From Litomosoides sigmodontis (Eukaryota > Nematoda > Chromadorea > Rhabditida > Onchocercidae): a stretch of 64,000 nucleotides of DNA. The number at the start of each line of letters is the position of its first letter. The first letter of the stretch is position 1. This document shows, in pieces, positions 1 to 13,200 of this stretch. Made by a program: the position numbers and the translations under genes. The notes under the pieces are model-generated. The model had not been told where the DNA came from, searched no databases, and saw only the letters and a program-made list of their open reading frames with translations. Location: NCBI GenBank assembly GCA_963070105.1, contig OY718803.1, positions 3,082,507 through 3,146,506 on the forward strand, given 5' to 3'.

Positions 1-3000
1 ATTAGTAAAAAAGCAGCAAAGCACCTCTTTCGGCGATCACATCTGGATCATCTGATACAGAATCCCCAACCGATAAGCTAGATATCCTAAGACACCCGGA
101 TGCAATAAATAAAGATGTTGATGTAAATAGCAATCCTGTTCCACAAATATCCATTCTCTTCAGGACAGATATACTCAGCTCTTTTGAAAAGTTGAAATCT
201 AATTTGTACAGAGTCGTTGTATAAATTGTAGAAACTGCTAGCAAACTGCCTTCACGATTAAGTGCACTGGAAGAGGCCATAAAGTTAATTATTGAGACGA
301 GAGAATGAGAAATGTATATCTACATTCATATAAATCATTTTATGAAAAGGATTTAAATGAAGACAAGCAAATCACATATTTATTTTTCCTAAATGAGAGA
401 AGATAAAATCAACCCACCTTGATCGAATAAACTCTCCGCAATGTGACCGTAACTGAGCCAATTTGACAGGACCATTTGCTAAGCAATAAATTCCCTTCTT
501 CGATGCTGCTGTGCTGGGCTCACCAGCTTTCCAAATAACGATGCGATTGTCGTATTGATATGAAAACAGGTTCGCATCTTCCGCAACATTACAAATTATC
601 TAAAAAAGGTTTCATCGAGATAATTTATTTCCAATAAAACTCATACCAATTAAGAAGCATAATTCACTTGGTTCTAGTGGCTGATAATCATTACAACTAG
701 CTGAATTACTGGAGAAACATTTAAACAAATAGCCCAAAAAACTTACGAAAAAGACATAAATTGATTGAAAACTTACATTTTTCAAAGCATCAAAATGTTT
801 CAAGCGATTACTGATGCTAAAGTAGTAATCGGCGCCACCGGAATATAGAGCTGCCACATGTTCTGATGCAACCAAAGCTCGTACATCATTACCATGAATT
901 GTTCTTCGATGTTCAATGCGGTATGCAGTGCGTTCCTGTAGTTGAAAAGTTGAAATGTACATATTTGAAAAAAAATAAAGGTTTTACCAATAAAGGTTGA
1001 AAAAGGCCATCTTCTTTCCATATGCGATTTCCTAATCAGCATTTTTGCTCAAAAAAGAATATTTTTCGTTTTTTCCCCTCAAAAACTCATTAACTTTATC
1101 GTTTTGAACCCCCCCTCTTCTTCAATAACGTGACAAATAAATACACCTGATTAAGGCCAAGTCGAGCAATTGTAGGATCTACACCAGCAACATACAGTGA
1201 TTCACCAGCCGCAGTTACTGATAAAATATCACTCTGGTGTGTTTGTAAGCACTAAAATATCACTCAGTTTTTCAAATAGCACGCTAAGTGTTTTTATTTT
1301 TTCTTCACTAAATTATTTGTTAAAAAAATAAAAAAGGTAAAATAAATGATATTACATGCGAAAACGCTCCATTTGATGCATTCCAAAATGTCAGACATCC
1401 TCGCGAGTCACCTGATACCAGTAAGTCGCCGCTGAAATCACAGTTTTCTTTTAAAATTCGTTATAAATGGAGATTAGATTTGTTTTTATTTCTGCTTTAG
1501 CACAATTTCACAGCAAACTAACACGGCAAAAAAAAGGATTTGTTCTTTGAAACATCGGAAAAATTATGCGATCAGCATTTACTAGGCTATCAAATGGTAT
1601 GCTAACAGGAAATTGCTGTAAACAAAAATGAAAGTTACATAAAGCATAAACACCAAACAACAGTTGGTTTCCGCTTTTCGATCCGAGGTAATTTCATTCT
1701 GTGCTCTATTCGTTGTTTGGATACACTTATAAGACTGATTTCATCCATTGTTCCAACAGCGATCATAATGCTATTGCATGCCAACGACATGATATGTGTG
1801 CCAAAGCCTAACAACAATAGTTCATCTTTTTTGTAAAATTTACTCAAAAATCATAATTTATTATGCTCAAATTCATTTAAACAAAATTGTTTTTAAATTT
1901 AAAAACCTCTATCAATCAAAAACAGTAAGAACGCTATCAAATTAAATCTTCCATTTTATTATTCGTTTCCTCTAGCTATATAAAAGTTTTTTTTCCAAAA
2001 CTTAAAGAATTAATGGTACCAAGCAAGAGATTAAAATAAGCAAGATATTGTTTAAATTTCAGAATACATGAAATTACCAATAGATACTGCCTTATTCAAA
2101 GCAATACGATCATTCTCCTCCAGGGTCAATATTAACACAGCTCCTGAATCAGATCCCGCACAGAAGAGACTCCCTGCTATCGATGCCATACACCATATCG
2201 CAGTTGGCGTAAGTCGAGTCGTCTGTTACGAATAATATAATAAGAAAAAAACACCTAATAAGCAAACAAGCACCCGCAAAGATACCAGGTATTTTATTTT
2301 AAGAACATATCTCAAAAAATTTCGTGATCAATAGCACTCACAAAGTATTTTGATGTGTGAAGGCGATGACCTGTTATTGAACCATCGAGATGTGATGCAA
2401 GTAAAATATCACCCTTCCAAAGCAATGATTCAGCGGTTTTCTTCCCAAGAAATGTGCTTCGAACATAAAACATTGGTGTGCCGATTACATTCCAAAATTC
2501 GATCATGCCATCACGTTTTTCATCTCTACAAAACATTTAATCGCAATTTAATAGTAAGATAAATGAAACGAAAATAGAAAATTAATGAATGCGATCTTAA
2601 GCTGCTTTTTGCTTTTTATTAATGCATGAATTTACCTAATTTTTCTATTTCCCACTATTCTAAACAATTAATGTGCCATTAATAGCAAAAAATAAATAAA
2701 AATCAGATAAATTCATGGACCAATAAAAAGCAGGTCTTGCTGCCGAGATAATTTGTAAGCATACATAAACTAGATCAAGCAGCTACTTGAAAAACTTTGT
2801 ATAGATAACAAGAAAGCATTATTTAGAAACAAGTAGCACTCTCAGCTAAACTGATGAAAAAAAGAAGTAAAACTGTTTTATTAAATCGAATCTTAAGACA
2901 AGAAAAGTTCAAACGGACTACGCACAATACGTTCTAATGAGAAATAATACTTGTGGTTTACGTTTAAAATCGACGGACTTCATGAATGAACAAAAGCAAA

Positions 3001-3125
3001 ACTGACCCAAAATCTGAATGTCGAGCAACAGCTAGAATACCTTGTCGCTCATCTAATTCTAAGCCATCAACCGTGTACGGTTCATGCTCGAATAAATCGC
3101 ACTCATGTATTTCGAAACCTTCCAT
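1..3125 (-). CDS. UTP4: UTP4/cirhin-like WD40 protein of the U3 small-subunit processome (partial)
   Basis: Nine exons are readable: 3125-3007, 2525-2342, 2222-2078, 1807-1639, 1431-1356, 1251-1147, 935-777, 599-418 and 266 to about 28. All junctions are GT-AG and stay in phase. The protein opens with FEIHECDLFEHEPYTVDGL and LDERQGILAVAR, then WD-type blades such as DGMIEFWNV, GDILLASHLDGSITGHRL, LLVSGDSRGCLTFWNASNG and DILSVTAAGESLYVAG. Blade order and spacing match human cirhin from its N-terminus. UTP4 is a nucleolar scaffold of the t-UTP subcomplex, needed for 18S pre-rRNA processing. The ATG at 3125 was chosen because it sits just before the conserved N-terminal segment. The C-terminal part lies beyond the left edge. 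It is read in the same direction as hmp-2, with about 1.1 kb between them. Another WD40 protein is possible but less likely, given the collinear match. Confidence 0.86.
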
Positions 3126-4241
3126 TCCATTCAGTTCACTTTCCTTTCCTCGCTTTCTTAAAATAGAACAAATTGTTGTTGGTAACACTGCCTCACGTAT
3201 TTGCACACAAAAATCATACGTATCACACATACATAAGAGATCAAATTTTCCATCTGTGTAATATGGGCGTGTGTGTATACGTGTACTACAAATCGTAAAT
3301 TGGCTGTGAACTGGAAACATATCTCATGTCGCTAGAAGTTTTACCACTTCACGGTTTAAAGGAATACGAAATCCACTCAGTAAGTGGAAAAAGGGAACTT
3401 TTTTTAACTTGATGCGAGGGTGTGAAGTCATCTGCCTACAGCAACATCAAGTTCAACAAAATCTATAACGATTTCAGCTTCCTATAGCATCAGCGATTTC
3501 CTACAAAATATGGCAATTTACTACAGGCATTGAATGAATATCAACTGGTATGAACTCATATAAGTTATTTTGTTACGATGAAAACTGATAAAGAAAGTTT
3601 ACTTCAGGAATAGGTCCACTTATATACAAAAAAGCGGAGTTAAAACCACAAGCCGAAATAAATAATTGGTAAATGGAATTCGAACCATAAGGTATTTCAA
3701 ATAGTTGTAATGTCCTGTCCAATGAAGTAAGTATTTAACAAAAAAAAACTTGAACAGACAAGCTCATTTTTACAGACATAACAATCCCAAAAATTTGGAG
3801 AAATTATCAAATTTTATAAAATACAATGCTTTAACCGCTCATCCACCAAAAATTCATGCTCTATCTTACTGCCGAACAAGGCTGGTATGTCAAAATCATA
3901 TTTATGATTGTGATTCACAGAATAAAATCTGAAGCAAAAGCGACATAAGAGAGAATATCAAATATCAAATACTGTTTAATAAATACCTAAAATAATACTG
4001 GAAAAAAGCTTGAAGAAAGCAAACAGCCGCTAATCTTCAGAAAGAATTTGATGCTAACAAATGGCAGTATCACCTGTAAAAAATTGTGAGAGCTAAACGG
4101 GGTGATGATCGACTGCAGTTACAGCTGTATTTGGCAACCAACCGAAATTAAATAAGCAATATAACAGCACAGAAAGTTGACACAACAATTTGAACCGCAC
4201 ACTTTGTGCAGTCCTTCAAAATAAATTAAAAAATTTACAAT
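3126..4241. other. Intergenic region between hmp-2 and UTP4
   Basis: About 1.1 kb of AT-rich sequence lies downstream of the hmp-2 stop and upstream of the UTP4 start, both genes being on the minus strand. I see no convincing coding exon; the short open frames here lack family signals and splice-site context. It should hold the hmp-2 3' UTR and the UTP4 promoter or 5' UTR. The spacing is long for a nematode operon but does not rule one out. Confidence 0.6.
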
Positions 4242-7200
4242 TCAAAGATCAGTATCGAACCACAAAGGATTTCGATTATTAGTTTGATAAGGATGATCCA
4301 TCTGTTCTATTTCAGAGGAGTGATACATTTCAGCAAAAAGTTCTGGTTCCAGACCATCATGCATCCAGTCTTCATCGCTGTTTATCACACTTTCAATTTC
4401 TGCATCCAGTTCACCATTATATGTTGTCGGCTTATCAAATTGAAGATTTTTCAATACGCCAGATGCATAAATTGCTATAAAAAAAATATATTTTGGAATA
4501 GTCTACGCTATCTGTGGTTTGCTTCGTTTTAACAGAATTAAGCCACAGGAAATATTTGCAACTAATTTTTAGCTTTTCTTATTTTGTTTTTTTTTTCAGC
4601 CACACCCTATTATCACTAACCACAGGCCGTATGACGTACATAATAAAATATTGTTTAAATTATGTGGAAGGATAACTGTTATATGAAAATAAGCGTTAAA
4701 CAAGATTACAAACAGATCATCGATTTTTAATTTTGAATAAGAACCTACAAATTGCTTTGTGTTTGGAATGTAGTGCCTCAGTGAGTACAGGAGTTGGTTC
4801 GTACACATTCAGCTGTCGCGCACCTTCTGGGGTCTTCGAGAGTTGATAGAGAAGTCCCAATAGCTCACGCTGTAGCAATTCATCATCACTTGCATGTATT
4901 CCTTCCCATGAAAGCAGCTGAAACTTTTTTAAATTAAAGAATGGTCAATCTACTGCTGTAAAAAAACCCCTAACAGTACTTGTAAAACATCGTCAATAAA
5001 AGATAAACAAAAGATCAGAAAAGTTTAAATTTTTCAAAAAGCATGTCTAACTTTTATCAGCATATCAAGGAATTGGTGATCATGAAGCATGAGATCGGCA
5101 GAATGAGTATCATTTCCAAGCTGATGCAATGCTGATACGGCACCTTCAACCAACTCTCGCATTGCCACACCATCTGCTAATACATCTGGGTCTTGGAGGA
5201 GCTGATTACCAGCTCGTCCCACGACATCCATCGCCAGCGTAACCACCGATTCCCCTTTTGATGTTTTTTCCTAAAGACTTAGGACTTCTTATAGCAAATA
5301 AATAACGGATTAATGGAGAGCAAATAAAGGTACAAATGAAAGGCAAACTTTTTCTTGAATAAATTCACCATAACACTGTAACACTTACATGGGTCAGGGT
5401 ATGTAAGTTGGCAGGAAGAAGTGCAAGATTTCGAACAAGACCGAGAGCTGCTTTAACAACTGGTGCTCTCATTGACGAAATTAATTCCAAAATGACAGGC
5501 AAAGTTTGCGATAAGCGAATATCACTTTGCGCCTGTGATGCCAGTGGATGTCGCGCAGTACAGTGCCTCAATGCACAAAGCGTTGGCTCTGTGACTTCCT
5601 CAACTGTTGAAAATCGTTCAAGTGCTCTACATAATGCATCCATTCCCCTGAAATATTAGGCATATCATTACTTTTTTTATCGAGAGCAATTAGTACTTTG
5701 AATGAAAAGTACTGCTTGCTTCTAGTCTCTGACAACAGTGGTTACAATACAGTAAAATGAACTGGCCTATCCAAACATAAAGTTTGCTTGTTGCAGATAT
5801 TGTTACAAGTTAAATTTGATAGAATGCCAGCAGCACATGCACTTGCTGATTCTTCACAGGTTCCAACAACGCTAATTAAACTGGTAATCAGAGGTTCCAA
5901 GCAGCTTTCATTAGCTGCAGCATCTGATAAATTCCGAATAGCACATAGAACAGCAAAAAGGGTTCTTTCATCAACCCTACCGATGAAACCACCCAAAACA
6001 TTGAGTATTCCTAAAAACAGAAGAATGAAACTGAAGTATCTAAACAAAAAGATTACAATGAATGCCCTATTACTATCTTAGCAGACGATTCTCTGCCGGT
6101 TTACTCATATTTTCCTTACAATTTATACCAAACTATAACCTACTACATCGTAATAGCGCTAAAAAACTATTACCAAATTACAAAATAATTAGGAACAAAT
6201 CAATATGAATGAAACTCCTACCAAGAGAAATTAGGGCAGTTTTGTTTAGTGGGCATACTGAAAGTGCCCGAATGCAGCGTACCGTAGTATAAATGAGCTT
6301 TTGCCAATGACCACGTGTGCCCAAAAGGTCGAGTAATAATGATGGACCATTTAAGGTTAGAAATGAGAGTTTGCTTTGTGGGTTATCCAGCAATAAAAGA
6401 TACACCGAATCTGCCAACACTGCTAGGAAACGTGAATTACTTCCCCCGAGAAGTGGCGTCATTGCTTCCAAACCTCCACACGCCCTCGTTTCCTGTAAAT
6501 AAAATCGAAGAGTCGAAATCAACTCACCAGAATCAACTACTAAAAACAGAAAGTAAAACACTAACCTCCTTCGCATAATCCACGTAAAGAAGCAAGTTAT
6601 GAAGCGTGGTGATAGCATAATAACGAACAGGGAGTAGTGGAATTCTAAGCATTCGAACCAATTCCGGAATACCACCAGAACGGAATATTTCCATGCGTCC
6701 TTCAGCATGTTCCGAAATACGTGAAAGAGCAGTAAGTGCATCTGTCCGTATAGCATTATTTTCCAATCTGAAATCTTTTTCTTGACCAATAAACTGCTTA
6801 AATACAAAATGTTCAAGTAAACGCTCCAAAATTACTTTTTGCAAATCAATAGTTATTTCGAATGTGAACAATGTTAGCACAAAAATTAATCAAGAGTACC
6901 GAGTAATACCACACAAAGCATTTATAAGAGCTGGATTAGAAGCCATTACGTTCACCAATTTGCTTCCACGTGACGATATTTCCACCATATTAACAGCTCG
7001 CTTAATCACTGTCTATAAAGCAGTTTCATTACCTTTTACTTTCAAAAATCTAAAATGAGGAACTTCAACTAATCTATTTCTTCTGCCTAACAAATAAAAA
7101 CAAAAGATTGCCAAGAATTAGTGTGATTGACGCAGACTGTACATTCTACATTGTTTCAATTTGCTATTTCATACTACAACGCACTGATAAATGTTTTTTT

Positions 7201-8429
7201 GTTAATAAGTTTTAACTTGTTGAACATTTCAAAGTTATCGCTCTACAGAAAAAGTGGAATAAAAAACTTCGGAGTTCAAACTCGAAATAAATGCAAAAAT
7301 GTGGTGATAACTACAGACAATTGGGCCCAGAAACTGCACAACAGTTGTTGAAAACGTCGTCTCATACACTTGCTTCTATGCTATACCTTCCCGATGAAGA
7401 CACGTAAAAACTTCTAATCTTTACAATCAAAAAAGTTTAACTCTCAAAAAATTCCTTATTTCATATTGATATATGTTACCTCATTTTTATCCGCAAGCAA
7501 TTTTATAAGTTCAGGGACTGCTTTTATCGTTAATTCTGTCTCATCCTGAAGACTGAGCAAATCCACAATAGCGAGTGTTAGCAAATGGCCTGGATACGTT
7601 AATGACGAAACAGTCGATGGACTAACCCATACTGATCTGTCATCATCTGCTTCATCAAAACAAGTTTTGGGGAACATCGCAGCACGGATGCGATCGCTGC
7701 GCGTTTGTGCATAACTTTCATCTATTTCTGCAGCAAAATAATCCTACTATGTTAATTCAAATTTTAACATATACCTCGAATTTTGCAACTAACCCTCTTC
7801 TAGGTAGTGCATCATAACCCTATTTATTCATGAGACTTTCATAAATAGACGAAAGTGTTATACACAGAACAGAACACAACAGTGCTATATACACAGAACA
7901 CACAAAACATTTTCCTCAAGAGTTGGAGAAAAGTTCATCTACCAAACAATTTTATGACTACTAAACTATTTTACCGTTATTTTTCGATAAAGTGTATTAT
8001 AACCGTTGTAAATGCAACAAAACACAACGGAAAGAAAAGAAATGAAGAAAATAGGTTAAACGCTAAATACAGATTTTGAAATAAAACACTAAAGTATACT
8101 AATTGATGAAGCAATAAATACTTCCTTCAGTTCAAACGTTTCTAGTTGCAACTAAAATATAATGCTTATTTCTCATTCCTACTTATTTCTCGTTCTTACA
8201 GTTAACAAGGTTATTACGCAATCTCATTTCTTTCAGAAAAATATATTTCATTCGTAATAGATCCCCTAATTTTTTTTCCTCAAATTTAAGACATAAATAA
8301 CCGTTCCATACGCTACATTTTTTGAAAGCATATTAACATACCTTTAAGTAATGCGTTAGCAGGAGTTGTTCTGGAATCACCGGTGAACAATTGAAACACA
8401 TCATACTCTAGATCTTCGCTATTCTCCAT
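4242..8429 (-). CDS. hmp-2: Beta-catenin, HMP-2-like adhesion type
   Basis: Ten exons: 8429-8342, 7727-7480, 7012-6900, 6767-6566, 6492-6222, 6010-5767, 5647-5389, 5270-5052, 4917-4749, 4474-4242, giving 681 aa. Armadillo repeats cover roughly residues 75-620, with block-by-block matches to vertebrate beta-catenin: FRSGGIPELVRML, YYAITTLHNLLLY, AIRNLSDAAANES, AAGILSNLTCNN, LCALRHCTARH, GLVRNLALLPANLHTL. The short N-terminus has no DSGxxS-type degron but keeps RIRAAMFPK, equivalent to the alpha-catenin-binding segment. This fits an adherens-junction catenin more than a Wnt-regulated one. The protein ends in WFDTDL, the beta-catenin PDZ-ligand tail. A TTTTCTTTTCAG acceptor lies 17 nt before the ATG and is followed by an in-frame stop, which fixes the start. 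Intron 6 (5766-5648) only closes the frame with a GC donor. BAR-1-type is the alternative; length and N-terminus favour HMP-2. Confidence 0.93.
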
Positions 8430-8448
8430 TCTTATTTTTTACTGTCTG
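8430..8448 (-). promoter_or_regulatory. Candidate spliced-leader or 5' UTR acceptor for hmp-2
   Basis: On the minus strand TTTTCTTTTCAG is followed by 16 nt and then the hmp-2 ATG. It matches the nematode 3' splice consensus. No coding exon upstream could join it, because the ATG frame carries a TAA just after the site. Trans-splicing or a non-coding first exon is the natural reading; the sequence cannot tell which. Confidence 0.55.
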
Positions 8449-10137
8449 AAAAGAAAACTGATGGATTAAATTAGATTTCTGATGAAGTGACGTACGATGA
8501 GAGGTAATAACAGATTATGATGACAAATGCATACGATACAATTTCTCCCTGTCTCCCAACTTACTGAAATTAAAGCTTCAACAGTTCTCATCGATATCCT
8601 TTTCATTGTCTAGAAAGTACATCTGTAGAAGTTAGCGATAATTGAACCAACACCTCTAGGACCACTAACGACCAAGAGATTCCGGTAAAAGGCCAAAAAA
8701 ATCCATTAGCGTAGCCATCAAACCCAATATTTAACAGTACAGCGTGATGATATTTCACGCGGTCACAGGAACATTGGGTTGGGACGTTAGTTTTTCGACC
8801 GTTTGTGCTGCGGAAATGTTTCCTAACTTTTGCATCATTGCGGCAGTGTTTAGGTTTACTCACCTCGGATTTTACTTGTTTTTCCTGATTGTCAGTTTTA
8901 TATAATTCCGGTTTTTCGTTTGAACATTTAGAATATAATAATTGGGTATAATTCCGGCTCTTTCTTAGTTTTTTGTTTTTATAAAAGTGGTAGAAAAGCG
9001 TGGAAAACATTTGTGTATTATTTTTTGAATCCACTTCGAATGGAGCTGCAAGTTGAGATGCTCAGAGAACAACGAACTGTGAATGTTTTGAAAACTTGAA
9101 ATGAAAAAATTCAGTGCTTTAAGCCAGAAATCTCTATTGAAATGTTTTCCTAAAGCTATAAGTTTGAGTTTCGAGAAATCACTTTTTTCCCACAAATTTA
9201 ATGGGTAGTTTTCTTATGAAAAAAAAACATTTAATGAGTTAAATTTTTAAGTTTTTCCTCAAAAATTGATAATCGCAGAGATTGATAATCACAAAATGTG
9301 CTATTTATTTAAAGAACATATTTATAAATTATTAAAGTCATTTATGCAAGAAAGTGGTGATGTGAATAGATGAGAGACAGTCTCTCTCTCCGTGTGTCTG
9401 CATCTCTTTGGAATTTCTAATTTGGATGAATTATTCAATTTTTCTAGCTACAGTGGAAAAATAAGATTAATGGGTGCGGCTTTGTGAAAGCAAATGAATT
9501 ATTTACTGCTAATGTCTGCCCGTAAATTAGAGGAATCAAAATTATGTCCTCATTTTATTGTGTATCCTATTAATCCATTTAGTTGAAATGAGTTTTTTCA
9601 AAATAATTTTTTTGTCCTTCTTTATGAAGTCATTCGCTTCTCAATTCATTGCCATAACCTACTGTACACATAACTACTAACTTTAAAATTCAATTAATGA
9701 TAAAAAGCTATAATGATTATCACTTTATATTCTGCCTTCGTTGTCAACGTAATTGAAGTCATCCACATCCCCTTATTTGAAATTGTGGCAGTTGAATTCG
9801 ATGGGCCACATAAATAAGAGGCGCTAAATGGTGCATTTTTGCGTGATGCGTGAAGTTGGTTTTGCGTGTAAATGTAGTGCAGTTAATGAAGAATTGCATA
9901 GTTTTAGATTTTTGGGTATACGTAAAATAGCATGAAGAGGGAACGAAGCTAATCCAACACAAACGGAGTGCCACACGAGCTTATTTTTTATTCGAATACC
10001 GCCTTTTTGTAAAATTGTGTTTTAACAGTACAGTAAGATGCGTATGAAACGGAATGAGTTGAAATTTTCAAAATAAAAGTTTCTTTGCTACACCATTATG
10101 CACATGAGTTCGCATTTATCCGTTCCATCACTTCCTC

Positions 10138-10222
10138 AATTATCTTTATTAATTTATTATTTATCTTTATTAATTTATCTTTTATTATCTTTAGTATTAT
10201 CTTTATTATTTATCTTTAGTAT
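10138..10222 (+). repeat. TTATCTTTATTA-type short tandem repeat upstream of SNRK
   Basis: Several imperfect copies of a 12-20 bp unit (TTATCTTTATTAAT, TTATCTTTAGTA) run up to about 28 bp before the SNRK ATG. The pyrimidine-rich units end twice in CTTTAG, so the array also offers tandem splice-acceptor-like sites in the SNRK leader. Confidence 0.7.
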
Positions 10223-10249
10223 TGCGTGCTGCCGAGAAGAGTTAATAAA

Positions 10250-13200
10250 ATGACAGATAACTCGCAGCTAGAAGGGAAGCCACCACGGAGCATCAATGAT
10301 GCGCGGATTGCTGGACTTTACGATCTACAGAAAACCATAGGGAAAGGTCATTTCGCTGTAGTCAAATTAGCAAGTCATGTTTTCACAGGTGAAAAGGTGA
10401 TTCTTTTACGTTTTAATGAGTTTCAAGATATTTCTTGGAATTGGTTTTCTCTGCAAATGGTAAGGTGATGCTTCCATATACACTTTATCCTGAGTTGGTA
10501 AATCTTATTTCTTGCATATACTTTTACATTTTTTTTGGTGGTACAAATAGCACCGATTGTTAGGCTGATGAATGTTGAAGCAGAATGGTATCCTCACTTT
10601 TTAGGTAGCTGTGAAAGTGATTGATAAGACGAAGTTTGATTCCTCAATGGCCTCTCATCTGATAAAAGAGGTAACTAACTTTATTCTTAACATTTTTTGT
10701 GGAGGCGTGTTTTTTTAAAAACGAAGTCTGTTTTCAGTATTTTACTATATTAATTCCATTGATTATTAATTGATTACTAATGATATCGTTTATGAAAAAT
10801 TGATTAGTTTGATGCAACAGGTATTATTTCATTATTTTGTTATACGCTTTTTTTTGCTTGTGCATATATATGTTTGTAGGTTCGCTGCATGAAATTGGTG
10901 CGACATCCAAATATAGTTCGCTTATATGAAGTCATAGACACACAAACGAAGTTGTTTTTAATTCTCGAGTTAGGCGATTATGATATGTATGATTTTATTA
11001 CGAAACATGCCGATAAGGTTATCATTTAAAATTCTTGCTAATACTGCGTGTATTATCCTTAGAAATATATGCACAAAGAATGTTGTAGCTGGATCAACTG
11101 AAGCAAATTTATTTGCATGAACATTGCAAATTTTTCAGGGCTGTCCGGAAAATGAAGCACAACAATATTTTTGCCAAATTATTAAAGCGATTGATTATTG
11201 TCATCAGTTGCATGTCGTTCATAGGGATCTAAAGGTACAGTAGTTTTTTTTGGACTTCTGGTTTTGATTAGTTTTCTTCGTTGTAAAATTGTCTTAATGA
11301 TAAGTGAAATGAATAAACTATCATGATTATAGCCTGAAAATGTAGTGTTTTTCGAACGGCTGGGCATGGTAAAGTTGACGGATTTCGGGTTCAGCAATAA
11401 ATTTGTTCCTGGTGAGCAGCTAGAAACTGCTTGTGGCAGCTTAGCTTATTCAGCTCCAGAAATCTTGCTGGGAGACGCCTATGACGCTCCAGCTGTTGGT
11501 AAACTTCTAATTGAATTTTATCACAAAAAATAAGAAATATTTACTGTCTCTCATTCAGTACAATTTTATCTGACTTCTCGAATAATACTTACCAGGTACT
11601 GACACTACGACATACGTTTTGTGACCGGCACTTCCAACAAGCCACAGTTTATTTTAACTAACGATAAAAAAAGGAGATTGTCATACCATTGTTGTGTTGC
11701 AAATTTTAGATGTATGGTCGCTAGGGGTTATTTTGTATATGTTGTTATGTGGTCGACTGCCATTCCAGGAGGCAAATGACTCAGAAACTTTAACAAAAAT
11801 ATTAGATTGCAAATACTCTCTTCCGGATACACTTTCGTCACATGCTCGCCAGTAAATTTTATCTTAATAATTTGTAGTTCATATAGGTTCTTATTGTTTC
11901 TATGTAAATTCTGGAAATCGAATGCTTTTTGGCGTTTCTGTTATGCTTGTTTGTTCAGTTAAAATTTTAGCTGTGAGTGCTGCCGTTATGGCTTCAGAGT
12001 TTTGATTTTATCGGAATGTGGTAATAGCTTTTGTTTAGGATGAAGTAAATTAATATCTTTTTGGAGAGGGCGCTATTTATTCATGACACAAAAGTAATGA
12101 ATTGCAGTCTCATATCAAGAATGTTAGTGAAAGATGTTCAGAAGCGTGCAGCACTTAGCGAAATTACTAGCAATTCATGGGTGAAAGCTGGGGATCTTGG
12201 TCTTGCTCAAATTTTACCCATGGTTGGACGAGACGTGCTGCCAGAACATGCACACGCTACAATCATTGACCAAATGGTAGCTGGTGGTGTTGACACAGAA
12301 GAAAACATTCTTCGGCAAGTATCTACTTTATATGTTTTAATTATGAAGATAGACATTATTTAAGGTTATGGACTGTTAATTTATACTTGTAAACGTGGAA
12401 GTTTTAATGGAATTTATTTATTAATGGAAGTTTGCAGGTCGTTAGAGAGTGATGATTTTTCTTACGTTACTGCCACTTATTATTTACTTGCCGAAAGAGT
12501 TCTAGCGTCTTATCGTGAAGAACGCGCCAGAAAAGCTCATGAGGCCAAGCGTCCATCCTTATGCGACTTACCAACTGACTTTAATTCTTCTGAAATAAGG
12601 TCTTTTACTTCTCTGAAAATTCTATACTATTAAATTTTGAATTGTTGGAATTAAAACTAGACAATGAGGTTTTAAAAGTATAACCATATTTTAATTCTGT
12701 TTTTAACTGGAAAATAAACGGGGTGAATAATGTTGCCGTTTATTTTACAGGGAAACAACTGGAAAAAATGAAGAAAGCAGTAGTTGTAAGAGTAGAAGTC
12801 GATCAAATTCATGGCGCAGTGTTTCTCGACGGCCGTGTTCAATTTTGAAAGAAGAAAGTGAAGAAGAGTTGTCAACATATCATTGTCGTACATCGAGGCA
12901 ATCATCAAGGTACTTTTTTATCTTATTTATATACTCTTGTGTTTGTATCTGTGTATTTTACTCTATATATTTTACTCATTCTGGTCATACGCAGTGGTAA
13001 TTTTTCTTGAAATTGTTCAAGTTGTACTTTTGATTCACTGGCTACAATAAACCGCAATCATTTCTACATGTAGATAGTGTTCAAAGTTTCTCTGTATTGT
13101 CCACAAAGGGTTGCTTGAAGTGCCATTTTTAGACCCGTCGAAACCGCTTTCAAATAGCTAAGATATACCCTTTGTGGTATGATGCCTTCCATACGGTTGG

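Larger units (their letters stand above)
8430..10249. other. Divergent intergenic region between hmp-2 and SNRK, with an uncertain 143-codon frame
   Basis: This 1.8 kb block separates hmp-2 (minus) from SNRK (plus) and should carry both promoters. It includes an uninterrupted 143-codon minus-strand frame at 9034-8603, the longest frame in this gap. It is rich in Lys, Asn and Ser and shows no family I recognise. A strong donor-like GAG/GTGAGT sits inside it near 8862, so it may be an intron-containing 5' exon of hmp-2 or chance. I do not call it a gene. Confidence 0.5.

Noticed and set aside
5767..5780. GT donor at 5776 for hmp-2 exon 6
   Set aside because: It gives the wrong phase for exon 7; the GC site at 5766 gives exact length agreement with vertebrate beta-catenin.
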